64,000 nt of DNA. Source: Candidatus Saccharimonadota bacterium. GTDB lineage: Bacteria; Patescibacteriota; Saccharimonadia; Saccharimonadales; Saccharimonadaceae. Made by a program: the position numbers and the translations under genes. Each line of letters begins with the position of its first letter. Position 1 is the first letter of the stretch. The DNA lies in contig JAFUCJ010000006.1 of the NCBI GenBank assembly GCA_017459705.1, positions 1 to 64,000 of the forward strand, given 5' to 3'. This document shows positions 31,211 to 40,433 of this stretch, piece by piece. Under the pieces are notes generated by a model that saw nothing but the letters and a program-made list of their open reading frames with translations, was not told the origin of the DNA and searched no databases.

Positions 31211-32287
31211 ATGCAGGATTTGAAGAAGCGACTAAGTAAGCTGGAAGAAGATTACCATCAAGTATATAATAAGTTGGCGATTGACGAGAAACTAAGCAGA
31301 GTCGCAGCGCTCGAAGTGGAAGTGGCGGAGCCGGAAATTTGGCGAGACGTAAAACTGGCGACGGAAAAGAATCAGGAACTAGCGCGGCTCAGCGAGGAGA
31401 CGGAACCGTGGGTGCTCCTTTGCACGCAGATTCAAGATTTACATGAGCTGATAGAGTTGGGCGGATTGGATCTCCGGGATGAAATCGAAGGGCAAGTCGG
31501 AGCGATGGAGGGGCAGCTTGACGAACTTAAAAAATCACTCAGATTTACTGGACAATATGATAAAAATGATGCAATAGTGCGGATTACGTCGGGGGCGGGC
31601 GGTACCGAGGCGATGGATTGGGCGGGGATGCTGGAACGGATGTATTTGAGGTTTTTTGAGCGGGCCGGCATGAAAGCGATTTGTATTGAGCGGACCCAAG
31701 GCGAAGAGGCAGGAATCAAGACTGCGGTATATGAGGTGAGTGGGGCTAATGCGTATGGGCGGTTGAAGTCTGAACATGGCGTGCATCGGTTGGTGCGACT
31801 GTCGCCATTTAATGCAAATAATCTCAGGCAGACATCGTTTGCCTTGGTGGAGGTGTTGCCGGTGATTTCTGAGCCAGAGGCAGTAGCGATTGATGAGAAG
31901 GATTTGCGGATTGACGTGTACCATTCTGGCGGGCATGGTGGGCAATCGGTGAACACGACGAATTCGGCGGTGAGGATTACGCACTTGCCGACAAATACAG
32001 TGGTGGCGATTCAGAATGAGCGCTCACAGCTTCAAAACAAAGAAAAAGCAATGGAGATTTTGCGTGGTAAATTGGCGCAGATGCAGATGGAACAACATGC
32101 GGCGTCGATTGACGGACTGCGTGCTGGCGAATCGGCGGGGTGGGGGCAGCAAATTCGTAACTATGTGATGCAACCGTATAGGCTAGTGAAAGATACGCGG
32201 ACCGGATACGAGACTACCGACGTTGACGCGGTGCTGAATGGAGAGATTGAAGAGTTTGGTGAAAAATATCTCGATTTTTTGGCATAA
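31211..32287 (+). CDS. prfB: peptide chain release factor 2
   Basis: 358 aa. The stop-codon recognition motif is S-P-F (VRLSPFNANN), which reads UGA and UAA, and the catalytic G-G-Q is in SGGHGGQSVN. An N-terminal helical domain (1-100) is present. There is no programmed frameshift: the gene is one continuous frame. Its presence together with TGA-terminated genes indicates the standard code. TATAAT (31199-31204) is 6 nt before the ATG. Confidence 0.95.
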   Translation: MQDLKKRLSKLEEDYHQVYNKLAIDEKLSRVAALEVEVAEPEIWRDVKLATEKNQELARLSEETEPWVLLCTQIQDLHELIELGGLDLRDEIEGQVGAMEGQLDELKKSLRFTGQYDKNDAIVRITSGAGGTEAMDWAGMLERMYLRFFERAGMKAICIERTQGEEAGIKTAVYEVSGANAYGRLKSEHGVHRLVRLSPFNANNLRQTSFALVEVLPVISEPEAVAIDEKDLRIDVYHSGGHGGQSVNTTNSAVRITHLPTNTVVAIQNERSQLQNKEKAMEILRGKLAQMQMEQHAASIDGLRAGESAGWGQQIRNYVMQPYRLVKDTRTGYETTDVDAVLNGEIEEFGEKYLDFLA

Positions 32288-32331
32288 ATAATAATATAAT
32301 TATCTTGTCAGGAATAAAATTGTGTGATATA

Positions 32332-32448
32332 ATGGGGGTATTAACTAGATATGGAGTTAGGTCCGTAGTGTCTAAAACACTCTACTAGGGATACCGGCTC
32401 GAAAATCTAGTTTTAAGAGTGTTATAAAATTAAAGGAAAGGATACAGA
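32332..32448 (+). promoter_or_regulatory. promoter and structured leader of the ribosomal operon
   Basis: An extended -10 TGATATAAT at about 32328-32336 is followed by a leader of about 105 nt. AACTAGAT (32343-32350) pairs with ATCTAGTT (32405-32412), enclosing an AGTGT/ACACT hairpin. AAAGGAAAGGAT is the Shine-Dalgarno of rplC. This shape suits autogenous control by a ribosomal protein, but the ligand is unknown. Confidence 0.6.
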
Positions 32449-33069
32449 ATGCAAGTCATTCTCGGCACCAAAATTGGTATGACCCAGATTATCGGTGAAG
32501 ATGGCGTCGTAACTCCTGTTACGATTCTTCAAGCCGGTCCGTGCGCAGTGACTCAGATAAAAACCGTCGAAACCGATGGTTATAATGCTGTGCAAGTGGG
32601 CTATGGTCAGGGTAAGAATCTGAGCAAGTCGGTGGAAGGCCACATTAAAAAGGCTGGACTCAACACAAATCCTAAGACCATCAGGGAGTTTCGCGTAGAC
32701 GAACTTCCGGAAGGTTTGAAACTTGGGGATACCCTCACGGTCGAAAGTTTCAAAATCGGCGACAAGGTCGCGGTAACTGGTACTAGCAAAGGTAAAGGTT
32801 ATGCTGGTACGGTGAAGCGTTGGAACTTCCAGGAATCGCGCAATACGCACGGTTTCAAAGGAGATATCCGTAAGGTTGGTTCGATTGGTTCGATGTATCC
32901 ACAAAAAGTCTTCAAGGGTAAAAGGATGCCTGGCCGTATGGGCCATGACACCGTTACCGTGAAGAACTTGGTTGTGGCTTATATTGATGCGGCGAACAAC
33001 TTAATTGGTTTGAAGGGCGCCGTGCCTGGACCCAAGAAGGGCATCGTGACCGTGGAGGGAAAGGAGTAA
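32449..33069 (+). CDS. rplC: ribosomal protein uL3
   Basis: 206 aa, near the peptidyl transferase centre and an early assembly protein. G-T-K-I-G-M-T-Q at the start, KGYAGTVKRWNF and the PGRMGHDTVTV block are typical. It is first in the operon: rpsJ (uS10), the usual first gene, is not upstream; prfB is. Confidence 0.96.
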   Translation: MQVILGTKIGMTQIIGEDGVVTPVTILQAGPCAVTQIKTVETDGYNAVQVGYGQGKNLSKSVEGHIKKAGLNTNPKTIREFRVDELPEGLKLGDTLTVESFKIGDKVAVTGTSKGKGYAGTVKRWNFQESRNTHGFKGDIRKVGSIGSMYPQKVFKGKRMPGRMGHDTVTVKNLVVAYIDAANNLIGLKGAVPGPKKGIVTVEGKE

Positions 33070-33070
33070 T

Positions 33071-33670
33071 ATGGCGACGTTAGACAAAGACATTTTTGGA
33101 CTGAATGTAGAAAACCATGAGCTCGTGAAACTCGCTTACGATGTGTATCTTGCCAATTCTCGTTCGTCGCACGCTAAAACTTTGAAGCGTGGAGAAGTAC
33201 GCGGTGGCGGTAAGAAACCATGGAAGCAGAAAGGTACTGGTAGAGCACGTTTCGGCTCGACCCGTAACCCGATTTGGCGGCATGGTGGCGTAGCGTTCGG
33301 TCGTACTGGTGAGGAGAACTTCACTAAGAAGATTGCCCGCTCGTCGAAGCAACTCGCAACGCGCCAGGCTCTTTCGATGAAAAATGCGGAAAAAGCCGTG
33401 GTGGTGATTCCTGAGTTTGTGATCAAGGATGGTAAGACGAAGGAAGCCATTAAAATCTTGGCTGATAATAAAGTTGACACTATGTCAAATATATTGCTTG
33501 TTGTGCCGGAGAAAGACGAACTCACTCTTCGCGCGACGAACAATATCACCAATCTGAAAGCGGTGCGCCCGACTTACTTGAATGTGTTTGACATTATGAA
33601 TGCGGACGTGATAGTAATCGTTGAGGAATCGCTTGATGAGATAAGTGATTGGCTGAAAGGAGATAAGTAA
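33071..33670 (+). CDS. rplD: ribosomal protein uL4
   Basis: 199 aa. The conserved exit-tunnel loop KTLKRGEVRGGGKKPWKQKGTGRARFGSTRNP-type region is at about 38-70. It can regulate S10 operons in some bacteria, which would fit the structured leader here. It overlaps the rplW start by one base. Confidence 0.96.
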   Translation: MATLDKDIFGLNVENHELVKLAYDVYLANSRSSHAKTLKRGEVRGGGKKPWKQKGTGRARFGSTRNPIWRHGGVAFGRTGEENFTKKIARSSKQLATRQALSMKNAEKAVVVIPEFVIKDGKTKEAIKILADNKVDTMSNILLVVPEKDELTLRATNNITNLKAVRPTYLNVFDIMNADVIVIVEESLDEISDWLKGDK

Positions 33671-34098
33671 TGGCGGAAGCAGTGAAACTACATATCATAG
33701 AGCCACGTGCTACGGAAAAGACCTATCTTGAACAGGCTAAGCGAACTTATGTTTTTCCAGTAAAGCTCAGTACTTCCAAGCAAGAGGTAGCTGCGATGGT
33801 GGAAAAAGAGTTCGGTGTGAAGGTTGTCGACGTCAGGACCTTGATTCGTGACGGAAAGAAAACCAAGTTTAGCAAGGGCAAGCATGCTTATCCTGGCATT
33901 ACGCATCGTCAAGATAAGAAATTTGCTTACGTGACGCTTGCGGAAGGTGATTCAATTAAAGTATTTGACGAGCCAGAAACCGAAAAGAAAGAAGATAAAG
34001 TCAGCGCAAAGGAAGCTAAGAAGGCCGAAAAAGAGGCGAAAAAAGCCGACAAGGAAGCCGCCAAAGCCGACAAGAATGCAGGCAAGGAGAATAAATAA
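33670..34098 (+). CDS. rplW: ribosomal protein uL23 with Lys/Ala/Glu-rich tail
   Basis: 142 aa. The uL23 core (about 1-100: E-K-T-Y, VFPVKLSTSKQEV, EKEFGVKVVDVRT) docks SRP and trigger factor at the exit tunnel. Residues 105-142 are a low-complexity A/K/E/D tail not usual for uL23, one of several tails in this operon. Confidence 0.95.
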   Translation: MAEAVKLHIIEPRATEKTYLEQAKRTYVFPVKLSTSKQEVAAMVEKEFGVKVVDVRTLIRDGKKTKFSKGKHAYPGITHRQDKKFAYVTLAEGDSIKVFDEPETEKKEDKVSAKEAKKAEKEAKKADKEAAKADKNAGKENK

Positions 34099-34934
34099 TG
34101 AGTATTAAAGCATATCGCCCGATTACTCCGGCGCAAAGGCAGAAGACGACAGAGGATTATGACCAGATTACTACGAATAAGCCGATGAAGTCGTTGCTTA
34201 AAGCAAAGAAGCAGCAGGCGGGTAAGAATAACCAAGGGCGTATTACGGTGCGTCACCGTGGTGGTGGCGTAAAACGTCATTATCGTATCGTAACGTATAA
34301 CCTACCGAAGGGGTTGACTCTGACGGTTGAGGAAATTGAGTACGATCCAAACCGTAGCGCACGAATTGCTCGTGTAAAAGATCAGAACGGTACATATTAC
34401 TATGTGCTTGCTGATACGAAGATGACTAAGGGTACGACTTTCAAGACCGGCGACGAGGTCGAAGTAGAAGATTCTAATCGTTTGAAGCTTGAAAATATCC
34501 CGGTTGGTACTTTTGTGTATGCAATTGAATTAACACCTGGCAAGGGTGCGCAAATGGTGCGTGCAGCTGGTGCTTCGGCGCAACTAATGGCCAAGGAAAA
34601 CGGCTACGCTACGCTCAAAATGCCATCTGGCGAAGTGCGCAAAGTGCTTGCGACGTGCGAAGCATCGATTGGCACTGTGTCCAATTTACAGCATCAGAAC
34701 GTCAAAATTGGTAGTGCAGGACGGCGTCGCCGTAAGGGTATTCGCCCAACGGTGCGTGGTGTCGTGATGAACGCTACGGATCACCCACACGGTGGTGGTG
34801 ACGGTGGCCGTCACGGTTCTGGTAAAGCGCCGAGGACTCCATGGGGTCAGCTTACGCTTGGCTATCGTACTCGTCACAATAAGAAAACTAATAAGATGAT
34901 CGTGCGCAGTCGCCACGAAGGAAAGAGGAAATAA
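34098..34934 (+). CDS. rplB: ribosomal protein uL2
   Basis: 278 aa. It has [10 protein letters not shown], the central OB and SH3-like domains and the C-terminal [19 protein letters not shown] loop that contacts the peptidyl transferase centre. Length is normal. It overlaps both neighbours by one base. Confidence 0.97.
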   Translation: MSIKAYRPITPAQRQKTTEDYDQITTNKPMKSLLKAKKQQAGKNNQGRITVRHRGGGVKRHYRIVTYNLPKGLTLTVEEIEYDPNRSARIARVKDQNGTYYYVLADTKMTKGTTFKTGDEVEVEDSNRLKLENIPVGTFVYAIELTPGKGAQMVRAAGASAQLMAKENGYATLKMPSGEVRKVLATCEASIGTVSNLQHQNVKIGSAGRRRRKGIRPTVRGVVMNATDHPHGGGDGGRHGSGKAPRTPWGQLTLGYRTRHNKKTNKMIVRSRHEGKRK

Positions 34935-35227
34935 TGTCTCGGAGTCTGAAAAAAGGTCCATTTGTGGACTATAAACTCGCGAAAAAAGTGGCTGCTCTCT
35001 CCGCGGAAGACCGTACTGTGATCAAAACCTGGGCAAGACAGTCGACGATTTCGCCAGAAATGGTGGGGCGGACGATTGCTGTGCACAACGGTAAGGTTCA
35101 CGTTCCGGTATTTATATCGGAAAACATGGTCGGCCATAAACTCGGTGAGTTTGCGCCTACCCGGAAGTTTAAGCGTCACGGTGGCAAGAAGGCCGCAGAA
35201 GCCGCAGCAGCGAAGGGAGGTAACTAA
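34934..35227 (+). CDS. rpsS: ribosomal protein uS19
   Basis: 97 aa. It starts [15 protein letters not shown] and has the [25 protein letters not shown] block, in the 30S head near the A site. There is a short Ala-rich C-terminus. Confidence 0.96.
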   Translation: MSRSLKKGPFVDYKLAKKVAALSAEDRTVIKTWARQSTISPEMVGRTIAVHNGKVHVPVFISENMVGHKLGEFAPTRKFKRHGGKKAAEAAAAKGGN

Positions 35228-35229
35228 TC

Positions 35230-35667
35230 ATGGCTACTTATTTTGCACATGCATATGAAAAGGGGATCGATTCGCAACCGCGCAAGACCAACATCGTTGC
35301 TTCGCTCGTGCGTGATCGCTACGTGGCGGATGCAGTAGTGATTTTGGAGAACACTCCTCGCCGCGCAGCGCGTGCAGTGCTCAAAGCGGTGGAATCTGCA
35401 AATGCAAATTTGTTGAATAATTCTGGCAAGTCAATTGACCCGAAGTCGATTCGGATTGCACGAATTTTCGTAACAAGTGGTTCGCGGATGCGACGATATG
35501 TTCCAGCGTCGCGCGGACGTGCTTTGCCGTTTGAGAAAATCAGCAGTAACATCTTCGTAGAGGTTGCTGGGGAAGAAAAAGTAAAAAAGACTGCCGAAAA
35601 AGTCGAGAAGGCTGACAAGGTCGAGAAGCCTACGGATAAGAAGGCAAAAGAAAAAGGAGAAAAGTAA
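35230..35667 (+). CDS. rplV: ribosomal protein uL22 with Lys-rich tail
   Basis: 145 aa. The core (10-112) includes V-A-S-L-V-R, the tunnel beta-hairpin region SGSRMRRYVPASRGRA and F-E-K-I-S-S-N-I-F-V-E-V. Residues 113-145 are a K/E/V/A tail absent from typical uL22. Confidence 0.94.
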   Translation: MATYFAHAYEKGIDSQPRKTNIVASLVRDRYVADAVVILENTPRRAARAVLKAVESANANLLNNSGKSIDPKSIRIARIFVTSGSRMRRYVPASRGRALPFEKISSNIFVEVAGEEKVKKTAEKVEKADKVEKPTDKKAKEKGEK

Positions 35668-35668
35668 T

Positions 35669-36295
35669 ATGGGTCAGAAGGTTAATCCCATCTCTTACCG
35701 TCTTCAAATTTCTAAGGACTGGTCGTCCAAGTGGTTTACCCGCAAGGCTGATTTTCGTCGTTGGTTAGCAGAAGACGATAAAATTCGCAAAATTATCGAA
35801 GAACGTTTTAAATCTCGTCCGACGATTGCGCGAATCAACATTGAGCGTTCCGCTAACCTGACTACGATTACCATCTTGACCGCTAAGGCCGGTGCGGTGA
35901 TCGGTAAGCAAGGTGCGGGCATCAATGAGCTCAAAGCTCAGCTCGAAAAAATCGTCGAAGGTCCAATTCGGATTAACGTCGAAGAAGTTAAAAAACCAGA
36001 ACTTAACGCAAAATTGGTGGCGGAAAATATTGGTTTCCAACTTGGAAAACGTATGAATTTTCGCCGTGCAGTTAAGATGGCGCTTCAATCTACAATGAAC
36101 GCTGGTGCAAAAGGTGTGCGTATCGAGGTGTCCGGGCGCTTGAACGGCGCTGAGATGTCGCGCCGCGAGAAGTTCATCGAGGGATCGGTGCCACTACACA
36201 CCCTGCGCGCGGATATTGATTTTCATTGCCATCATGCACCGACCATCGCTGGTATCGTAGGCGTTAAGGTATGGATTTATAAGGGAGAGAAATAA
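35669..36295 (+). CDS. rpsC: ribosomal protein uS3
   Basis: 208 aa. It starts MGQKVNPISYRL, with the KH domain (AGAVIGKQGAGINELK, about 70-85) and the C-terminal GRLNGAEMSRREKFIEGSVPLHTLRADI block that lines the mRNA entry site. Confidence 0.97.
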   Translation: MGQKVNPISYRLQISKDWSSKWFTRKADFRRWLAEDDKIRKIIEERFKSRPTIARINIERSANLTTITILTAKAGAVIGKQGAGINELKAQLEKIVEGPIRINVEEVKKPELNAKLVAENIGFQLGKRMNFRRAVKMALQSTMNAGAKGVRIEVSGRLNGAEMSRREKFIEGSVPLHTLRADIDFHCHHAPTIAGIVGVKVWIYKGEK

Positions 36296-36297
36296 CT

Positions 36298-36717
36298 ATG
36301 GCTATTTTAATTCCAAAAAAGACAGCGCACCGCAAGGTTCGCAAGGGTAAAAACGAGGGCGTAGCTACTCGCTGCAATACTGTGGCGTTTGGTGACTATG
36401 GCCTGATGTCGCTTGACAACGAGCGTGTGAACTCTCGTCAAATCGAGGCGGCTCGTCAAGCAATTACGCGTTATATCAAACGCGGTGGTAAAATCTGGAT
36501 TCGGATTTTCCCACATACGCCAGTTACGAAGAAGCCACTTGATGTAAAGATGGGTTCTGGTAAGGGTGAACCACAGTTCTTCGTGGCAAAAGTTAAGGCT
36601 GGTACGGTAATGTTCGAGATTGCGGACGTTACTGATGAACAGGCCAAAGAAGCGCTTCGCTTGGCTTCGCATAAGTTGCCAGTGAAATGCAAGATTGTAA
36701 AGAAAGAGGAGTTTTAA
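36298..36717 (+). CDS. rplP: ribosomal protein uL16
   Basis: 139 aa. It starts M-A-I-L-I-P-K-K-T-A-H-R-K, with GDYGL near 38, I-W-I-R-I-F-P-H-T-P-V-T-K-K-P and R-L-A-S-H-K-L-P at the C-terminus. It is followed by uS17 after one base, so rpmC (uL29) is missing from its usual place. Confidence 0.96.
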   Translation: MAILIPKKTAHRKVRKGKNEGVATRCNTVAFGDYGLMSLDNERVNSRQIEAARQAITRYIKRGGKIWIRIFPHTPVTKKPLDVKMGSGKGEPQFFVAKVKAGTVMFEIADVTDEQAKEALRLASHKLPVKCKIVKKEEF

Positions 36718-36718
36718 G

Positions 36719-37045
36719 ATGGCACACACTTTGATTGGGACTGTGACTTCCGATAAGCGCGATAAGACCATTACCGTCTCCATCGTTAGTCGGGAAACGC
36801 ACCCACTTTATCGTAAGCAATATACGAAAACTCGTAAGTATACTGCCCACGATGAAAAGAATGAGGCAGGTGTCGGCGATCTCGTAGAGATTGTCGAGAC
36901 GCGACCATTTTCGAAGACTAAAACTTACGCGCTTACGAAGATTATCGAAAAATCTCGTGGCAAAGTTGAGTTGAAGGAAGATGTTAATACTGTTATCGAG
37001 CCAGAAAAGATTGGCGCCGATGAGGTAGAAAAGGGGGAAGAATAA
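36719..37045 (+). CDS. rpsQ: ribosomal protein uS17
   Basis: 108 aa OB-fold protein. [18 protein letters not shown] and the [13 protein letters not shown] block are typical. There is an acidic C-terminal extension of about 25 residues. Confidence 0.95.
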   Translation: MAHTLIGTVTSDKRDKTITVSIVSRETHPLYRKQYTKTRKYTAHDEKNEAGVGDLVEIVETRPFSKTKTYALTKIIEKSRGKVELKEDVNTVIEPEKIGADEVEKGEE

Positions 37046-37046
37046 A

Positions 37047-37415
37047 ATGATACAACAAGAGACTAGACTTAAAGTCGCTGACAACAGTGGAGCAAAAGAG
37101 CTCGGGGTGATTCGCGTGCTCGGTGGTACGCGTGCGCGATATGCACGGGTTGGTGATATTGTCACCTGTTCCGTAAAGGACGCTTCGCCTACTGGTAACG
37201 TAAAGAAGAAAGCAGTAGTTAAGGCGGTGATTGTGCGTACAGTACAACCAATTCGTCGTCCGGATGGTTCTACGATTCGTTTCGACGAAAATGCCGCTGT
37301 GCTGGTAAACGAAGACAAGACTCCTAAGGGTACTCGTGTCTTTGGCCCGATTCCTCGCGAGCTTCGCGATCTCGGATTCTCGAAAATTATTAGCTTGGCG
37401 CCGGAGGTACTCTAA
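37047..37415 (+). CDS. rplN: ribosomal protein uL14
   Basis: 122 aa. It starts [27 protein letters not shown], with VKAVIVRT and the [15 protein letters not shown]-terminal block. It contacts 16S helix 14 in the intersubunit bridge. Confidence 0.97.
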   Translation: MIQQETRLKVADNSGAKELGVIRVLGGTRARYARVGDIVTCSVKDASPTGNVKKKAVVKAVIVRTVQPIRRPDGSTIRFDENAAVLVNEDKTPKGTRVFGPIPRELRDLGFSKIISLAPEVL

Positions 37416-37723
37416 TGAAAGTCAATGATACAGTAAAGATTATTAGCGGCAACAATAAAGGTACCGAGGCGAAAATCGTAAAGATTGATCGCAAGAATGG
37501 CAAGGCTTGCCTAGAAGGTATTGGCGTAATTGAACGTCATTTGAAAAAATCATATTTCAACCCGGCTGGTGGCAAGAAAACTATTCATGTGGGGATTGAT
37601 CTGTCGAATTTGAAGCTGGTAAAGGAGGGTGATTCCCCTAAGCCGGTGAAGGCTGATAAAGCCGCAGCGAAGAAAGACACTAAGGCAAAGAAAGACACTA
37701 AGGCAAAGAAAGGAGCTAAGTAA
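37415..37723 (+). CDS. rplX: ribosomal protein uL24 with Lys/Ala repeat tail
   Basis: 102 aa. The KOW motif is at the N-terminus (V-K-I-I-S-G-N-N-K-G-T-E-A-K-I). Residues 77-102 form a tail with a tandem duplication in the DNA (an AAAGACACTAAGGCA unit repeated near 37673-37710). Confidence 0.93.
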   Translation: MKVNDTVKIISGNNKGTEAKIVKIDRKNGKACLEGIGVIERHLKKSYFNPAGGKKTIHVGIDLSNLKLVKEGDSPKPVKADKAAAKKDTKAKKDTKAKKGAK

Positions 37724-38340
37724 TGGCGGAAAAGAAAACGGCTGCTAAGGCTACCGCAGCAAAAACTGCGAAAACCAAAGCACAACCACGCCTCAAAGCT
37801 CTCTATGCCGGCGAGCTAAAAGCAAAACTTGCGAAAGAACTCGGACTTTCTAACATAAATCAAGTTCCAGAACTTTCGAAGGTGATTGTTTCGGCTGGCG
37901 TGGGCAAGAAGCGTGAGGACAAGAAATATACCGAGACGGTAGAACTGACATTGGCAAAGATTACCGGTCAGGCACCGACTTCAAGATTGGCAAAAAAGTC
38001 GATCGCGACATTCAAAATTCGTAAAGGCATGGGGGCGCCAGTTGGCTACCTCGTTACTTTACGTAACGATAAGATGTACGAGTTTGTCGATCGCTTGATT
38101 AATATTGCTTTGCCGCATGTACGCGATTTCCACGGTGTGAGCCGTGAGGCGTTTGATAAGCAGGGCAACTATAATTTGGGACTAAAAGAGCAGACTGTGT
38201 TCCCGGAGATTACTTTTGAGGATGCTAGTGTGTTGCACGGTCTCGAAATGACGTTTGTAATTAAAAATGGTTCAAAGGAAGGAAGCACTAAATTGCTAGA
38301 ACTTTTCGGAATGCCGTTTGAGAAGAAAGGAGATAAGTAG
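37723..38340 (+). CDS. rplE: ribosomal protein uL5 with Ala/Lys-rich N-terminal extension
   Basis: 205 aa. The uL5 core starts about residue 25 ([18 protein letters not shown]), with [26 protein letters not shown] and the [17 protein letters not shown] block. The first 22 residues are a K/A/T extension not common in the family. Confidence 0.95.
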   Translation: MAEKKTAAKATAAKTAKTKAQPRLKALYAGELKAKLAKELGLSNINQVPELSKVIVSAGVGKKREDKKYTETVELTLAKITGQAPTSRLAKKSIATFKIRKGMGAPVGYLVTLRNDKMYEFVDRLINIALPHVRDFHGVSREAFDKQGNYNLGLKEQTVFPEITFEDASVLHGLEMTFVIKNGSKEGSTKLLELFGMPFEKKGDK

Positions 38341-38341
38341 T

Positions 38342-38611
38342 ATGGCTAAGAAGTCTGCTGTGCTCCGTGATGAAAAACGACGCAAAATGAATGAAAAATA
38401 TCGTGAGAAGCGCGCCGAACTGAAAGCGGCTGGTGATTTGGAAGGTTTGCAGAAACTTCCACGCAACGCTTCGCCAACTCGGCTCAAAAATCGCGATTTG
38501 TTGGACGGCCGTCCACGCGGATATATGCGTCGATTTGGCTTGTCGCGTATTAATTTCCGGGAAAAAGCGAGTAAAGGTGAGATTCCTGGTGTAACTAAGA
38601 GTAGTTGGTAG
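38342..38611 (+). CDS. rpsN: ribosomal protein uS14 (non-zinc form)
   Basis: 89 aa starting M-A-K-K-S-A-V. It has the long type without the C-x-x-C zinc cluster, with [14 protein letters not shown] and [22 protein letters not shown] 38342 follows AAAGGAG and is preferred to an upstream codon inside rplE. Confidence 0.95.
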   Translation: MAKKSAVLRDEKRRKMNEKYREKRAELKAAGDLEGLQKLPRNASPTRLKNRDLLDGRPRGYMRRFGLSRINFREKASKGEIPGVTKSSW

Positions 38612-38626
38612 GAGAAAGGAGAAAAT

Positions 38627-39028
38627 ATGTCATTACAATCAACGGATCAAATCGCCGATCTCATCACGCGGATTCGCAACGCTGTAATGGTCGGGAAGAC
38701 TGAGATTCTCGTTCCTACTTCAAAGCTGAAAGTTGCAGTAGTGGAGATTCTAGCGAAGAATGGTTATCTTGCTTCATGTGAAGTGATTGATGGTGAACCG
38801 CGCGGGATGCTCCATGTAGTAATCAATCAGCCTGGTACTGTACCAGCCATCAATGAGATTACGAAGGTTTCGAAGCCGGGTCGTCGAGTTTATACGGCGG
38901 CGGATCAGATTCCGACGGTAAAATCTGGCCGTGGTATGGTAGTTATATCTACCTCGAAGGGTTTGATGACTGGTCGTGAGGCTAAGAAGAACCGCCTCGG
39001 TGGCGAGATTCTTGTAAAAGTCTGGTAA
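38627..39028 (+). CDS. rpsH: ribosomal protein uS8
   Basis: 133 aa. It starts with QSTDQIADLITRIRNAVMVGK and has the C-terminal block S-T-S-K-G-L-M-T-G-R-E-A. It is the last gene before the operon is interrupted; in other operons uL6 follows directly. Confidence 0.96.
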   Translation: MSLQSTDQIADLITRIRNAVMVGKTEILVPTSKLKVAVVEILAKNGYLASCEVIDGEPRGMLHVVINQPGTVPAINEITKVSKPGRRVYTAADQIPTVKSGRGMVVISTSKGLMTGREAKKNRLGGEILVKVW

Positions 39029-39082
39029 ATTGATTAGGCTCTCTTCCGGAAGGGGGGAGTCCAATGGAAGAGACTAGTATGA

Positions 39083-39117
39083 AAAGCGAGTTGAAAGTGG
39101 GTTTCAGCTCGCTTTTT
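39083..39117 (+). terminator. terminator splitting the spc operon after rpsH
   Basis: AAAGCGAG (39083-39090) pairs with CTCGCTTT (39108-39115) with further inner pairing TGAAA/TTTCA, then a T-run. Transcription of uL6 must restart from a downstream promoter. Confidence 0.85.
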
Positions 39118-39233
39118 TAAAACAATGGAGTAGTATTTTAGTAGTGCCTGAGGGGGGATGAATCTTGTTTTGTTTTTAGTATTGACGTAGTGGGCCATAA
39201 GCGCTATAATGATAGTAATAAGTGGAGGTCATA

Positions 39234-39464
39234 ATGGTCAAACATAAAATAGTTCGTGTTTTTTCGGTGATAGCTCTAGTCGTGGGGGCCGGTTTAATGT
39301 CGTCTGTGGGTGTTTTTGCGGGATCAAAAAACATTGTTGATGGAAATAGGGTGGATACGTCGGCGCTCGTCGCTACTGTAATCGTTATGGCTCTCGCAAC
39401 TGCGGTGATGGAGATTGTGCTGTGGAAGCGTAAGCGAATTCACAAACAAAATGAGTCCATTTAG
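39234..39464 (+). CDS. small membrane protein inserted between rpsH and rplF
   Basis: 76 aa with a signal-like N-terminal segment (about 8-30) and a second hydrophobic segment (46-66) ending in K-R-K-R. Function unknown. ATG 39234 has GGAGGT 6 nt upstream and a TATAAT at about 39206. It has its own promoter and lies inside what is normally an unbroken ribosomal operon. Confidence 0.6.
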   Translation: MVKHKIVRVFSVIALVVGAGLMSSVGVFAGSKNIVDGNRVDTSALVATVIVMALATAVMEIVLWKRKRIHKQNESI

Positions 39465-39566
39465 GGCCGAGCTATATATGATAAATACCAGTGACAAAGT
39501 GCCGCTGGTATTTACTTTTACTTGAAAGCGTGGTATAATGGTACTAATATTAATGTAAAGGAAGAT

Positions 39567-40103
39567 ATGAGTCGTATCGGAAAACAACCCATCGATATTC
39601 CGGCGGGAGTGACAATTACGGTCGGCGAGAGTGAGATTACTGTCGCTGGGCCTAAGGGTCAGCTCATCGTGCCGGTGCAGCCTATGACTACCACTGTGGT
39701 AGAGGGCAACGTGGCGACTGTCACCCGCAAGGATGACGAGCCAAAATCTCGGGCTTGGCATGGTCTTCAACGTGCATTACTCGCTAATGCTGTGGAAGGC
39801 GTAACTAAGGGCTTCGAGAAAAAACTAGAAATTAACGGTGTCGGTTTTCGTCTATCTGGTGGTGGTCAGGAGATTGAAATGGCGCTCGGTTTTTCACACC
39901 CAGTGAAGTACAAAGCTCCGGAAGGCGTAACGCTGACTACTAATAAAATGGAGATTACCGTTTCTGGAATCGACAAGCAAAAGGTCGGTCAAGTTGCGGC
40001 TGAGATTCGTAGCCTGAAAAAGCCTGAACCATACAAAGGCAAGGGCATTAAGTATGTGGATGAGGTTATCATTCGCAAGGCTGGAAAGGCAGGTAAGAAA
40101 TAA
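39567..40103 (+). CDS. rplF: ribosomal protein uL6
   Basis: 178 aa starting M-S-R-I-G-K-Q-P-I-D-I-P. It has two alpha/beta domains and ends with the P-E-P-Y-K-G-K-G-I-K-Y block. An extended -10 TGGTATAAT near 39534-39540 and an AAAGGAAG Shine-Dalgarno precede ATG 39567, so this gene begins the second ribosomal transcript. Confidence 0.96.
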   Translation: MSRIGKQPIDIPAGVTITVGESEITVAGPKGQLIVPVQPMTTTVVEGNVATVTRKDDEPKSRAWHGLQRALLANAVEGVTKGFEKKLEINGVGFRLSGGGQEIEMALGFSHPVKYKAPEGVTLTTNKMEITVSGIDKQKVGQVAAEIRSLKKPEPYKGKGIKYVDEVIIRKAGKAGKK

Positions 40104-40432
40104 TGAATAAGACTTTTAGAGCAAATCGCACGCGTGCTAAAATACACGGTACGAGTGAACGGCCGAGACTTACAGTTCATTTTTCGAACTTGCACATAAC
40201 GGCGCAAATAATTGATGATGATAAACAGACTACGCTTGCTTATGCTACTACCGTAGGAGCCAAGATGACTGGCACCAAGACGGAGAAAGCCGCCAAGATT
40301 GGCACTGAGATTGCTAAGAAGGCAAAAACCGCGAAGGTTTCGAAAGTAGTGTTTGATCGTGGGTCTAAACTATATGCAGGTCGCATGAGCGCTCTTGCTG
40401 ATGCTGCTCGCAAGGAAGGATTGGAGTTCTAG
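40103..40432 (+). CDS. rplR: ribosomal protein uL18
   Basis: 109 aa. R-T-R-A-K-I-H-G-T, RPRLTVHFSNLHITAQIIDD and V-V-F-D-R-G at the C-terminus mark uL18, which binds 5S rRNA. It overlaps rplF by one base. Confidence 0.95.
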   Translation: MNKTFRANRTRAKIHGTSERPRLTVHFSNLHITAQIIDDDKQTTLAYATTVGAKMTGTKTEKAAKIGTEIAKKAKTAKVSKVVFDRGSKLYAGRMSALADAARKEGLEF

Positions 40433-40433
40433 T

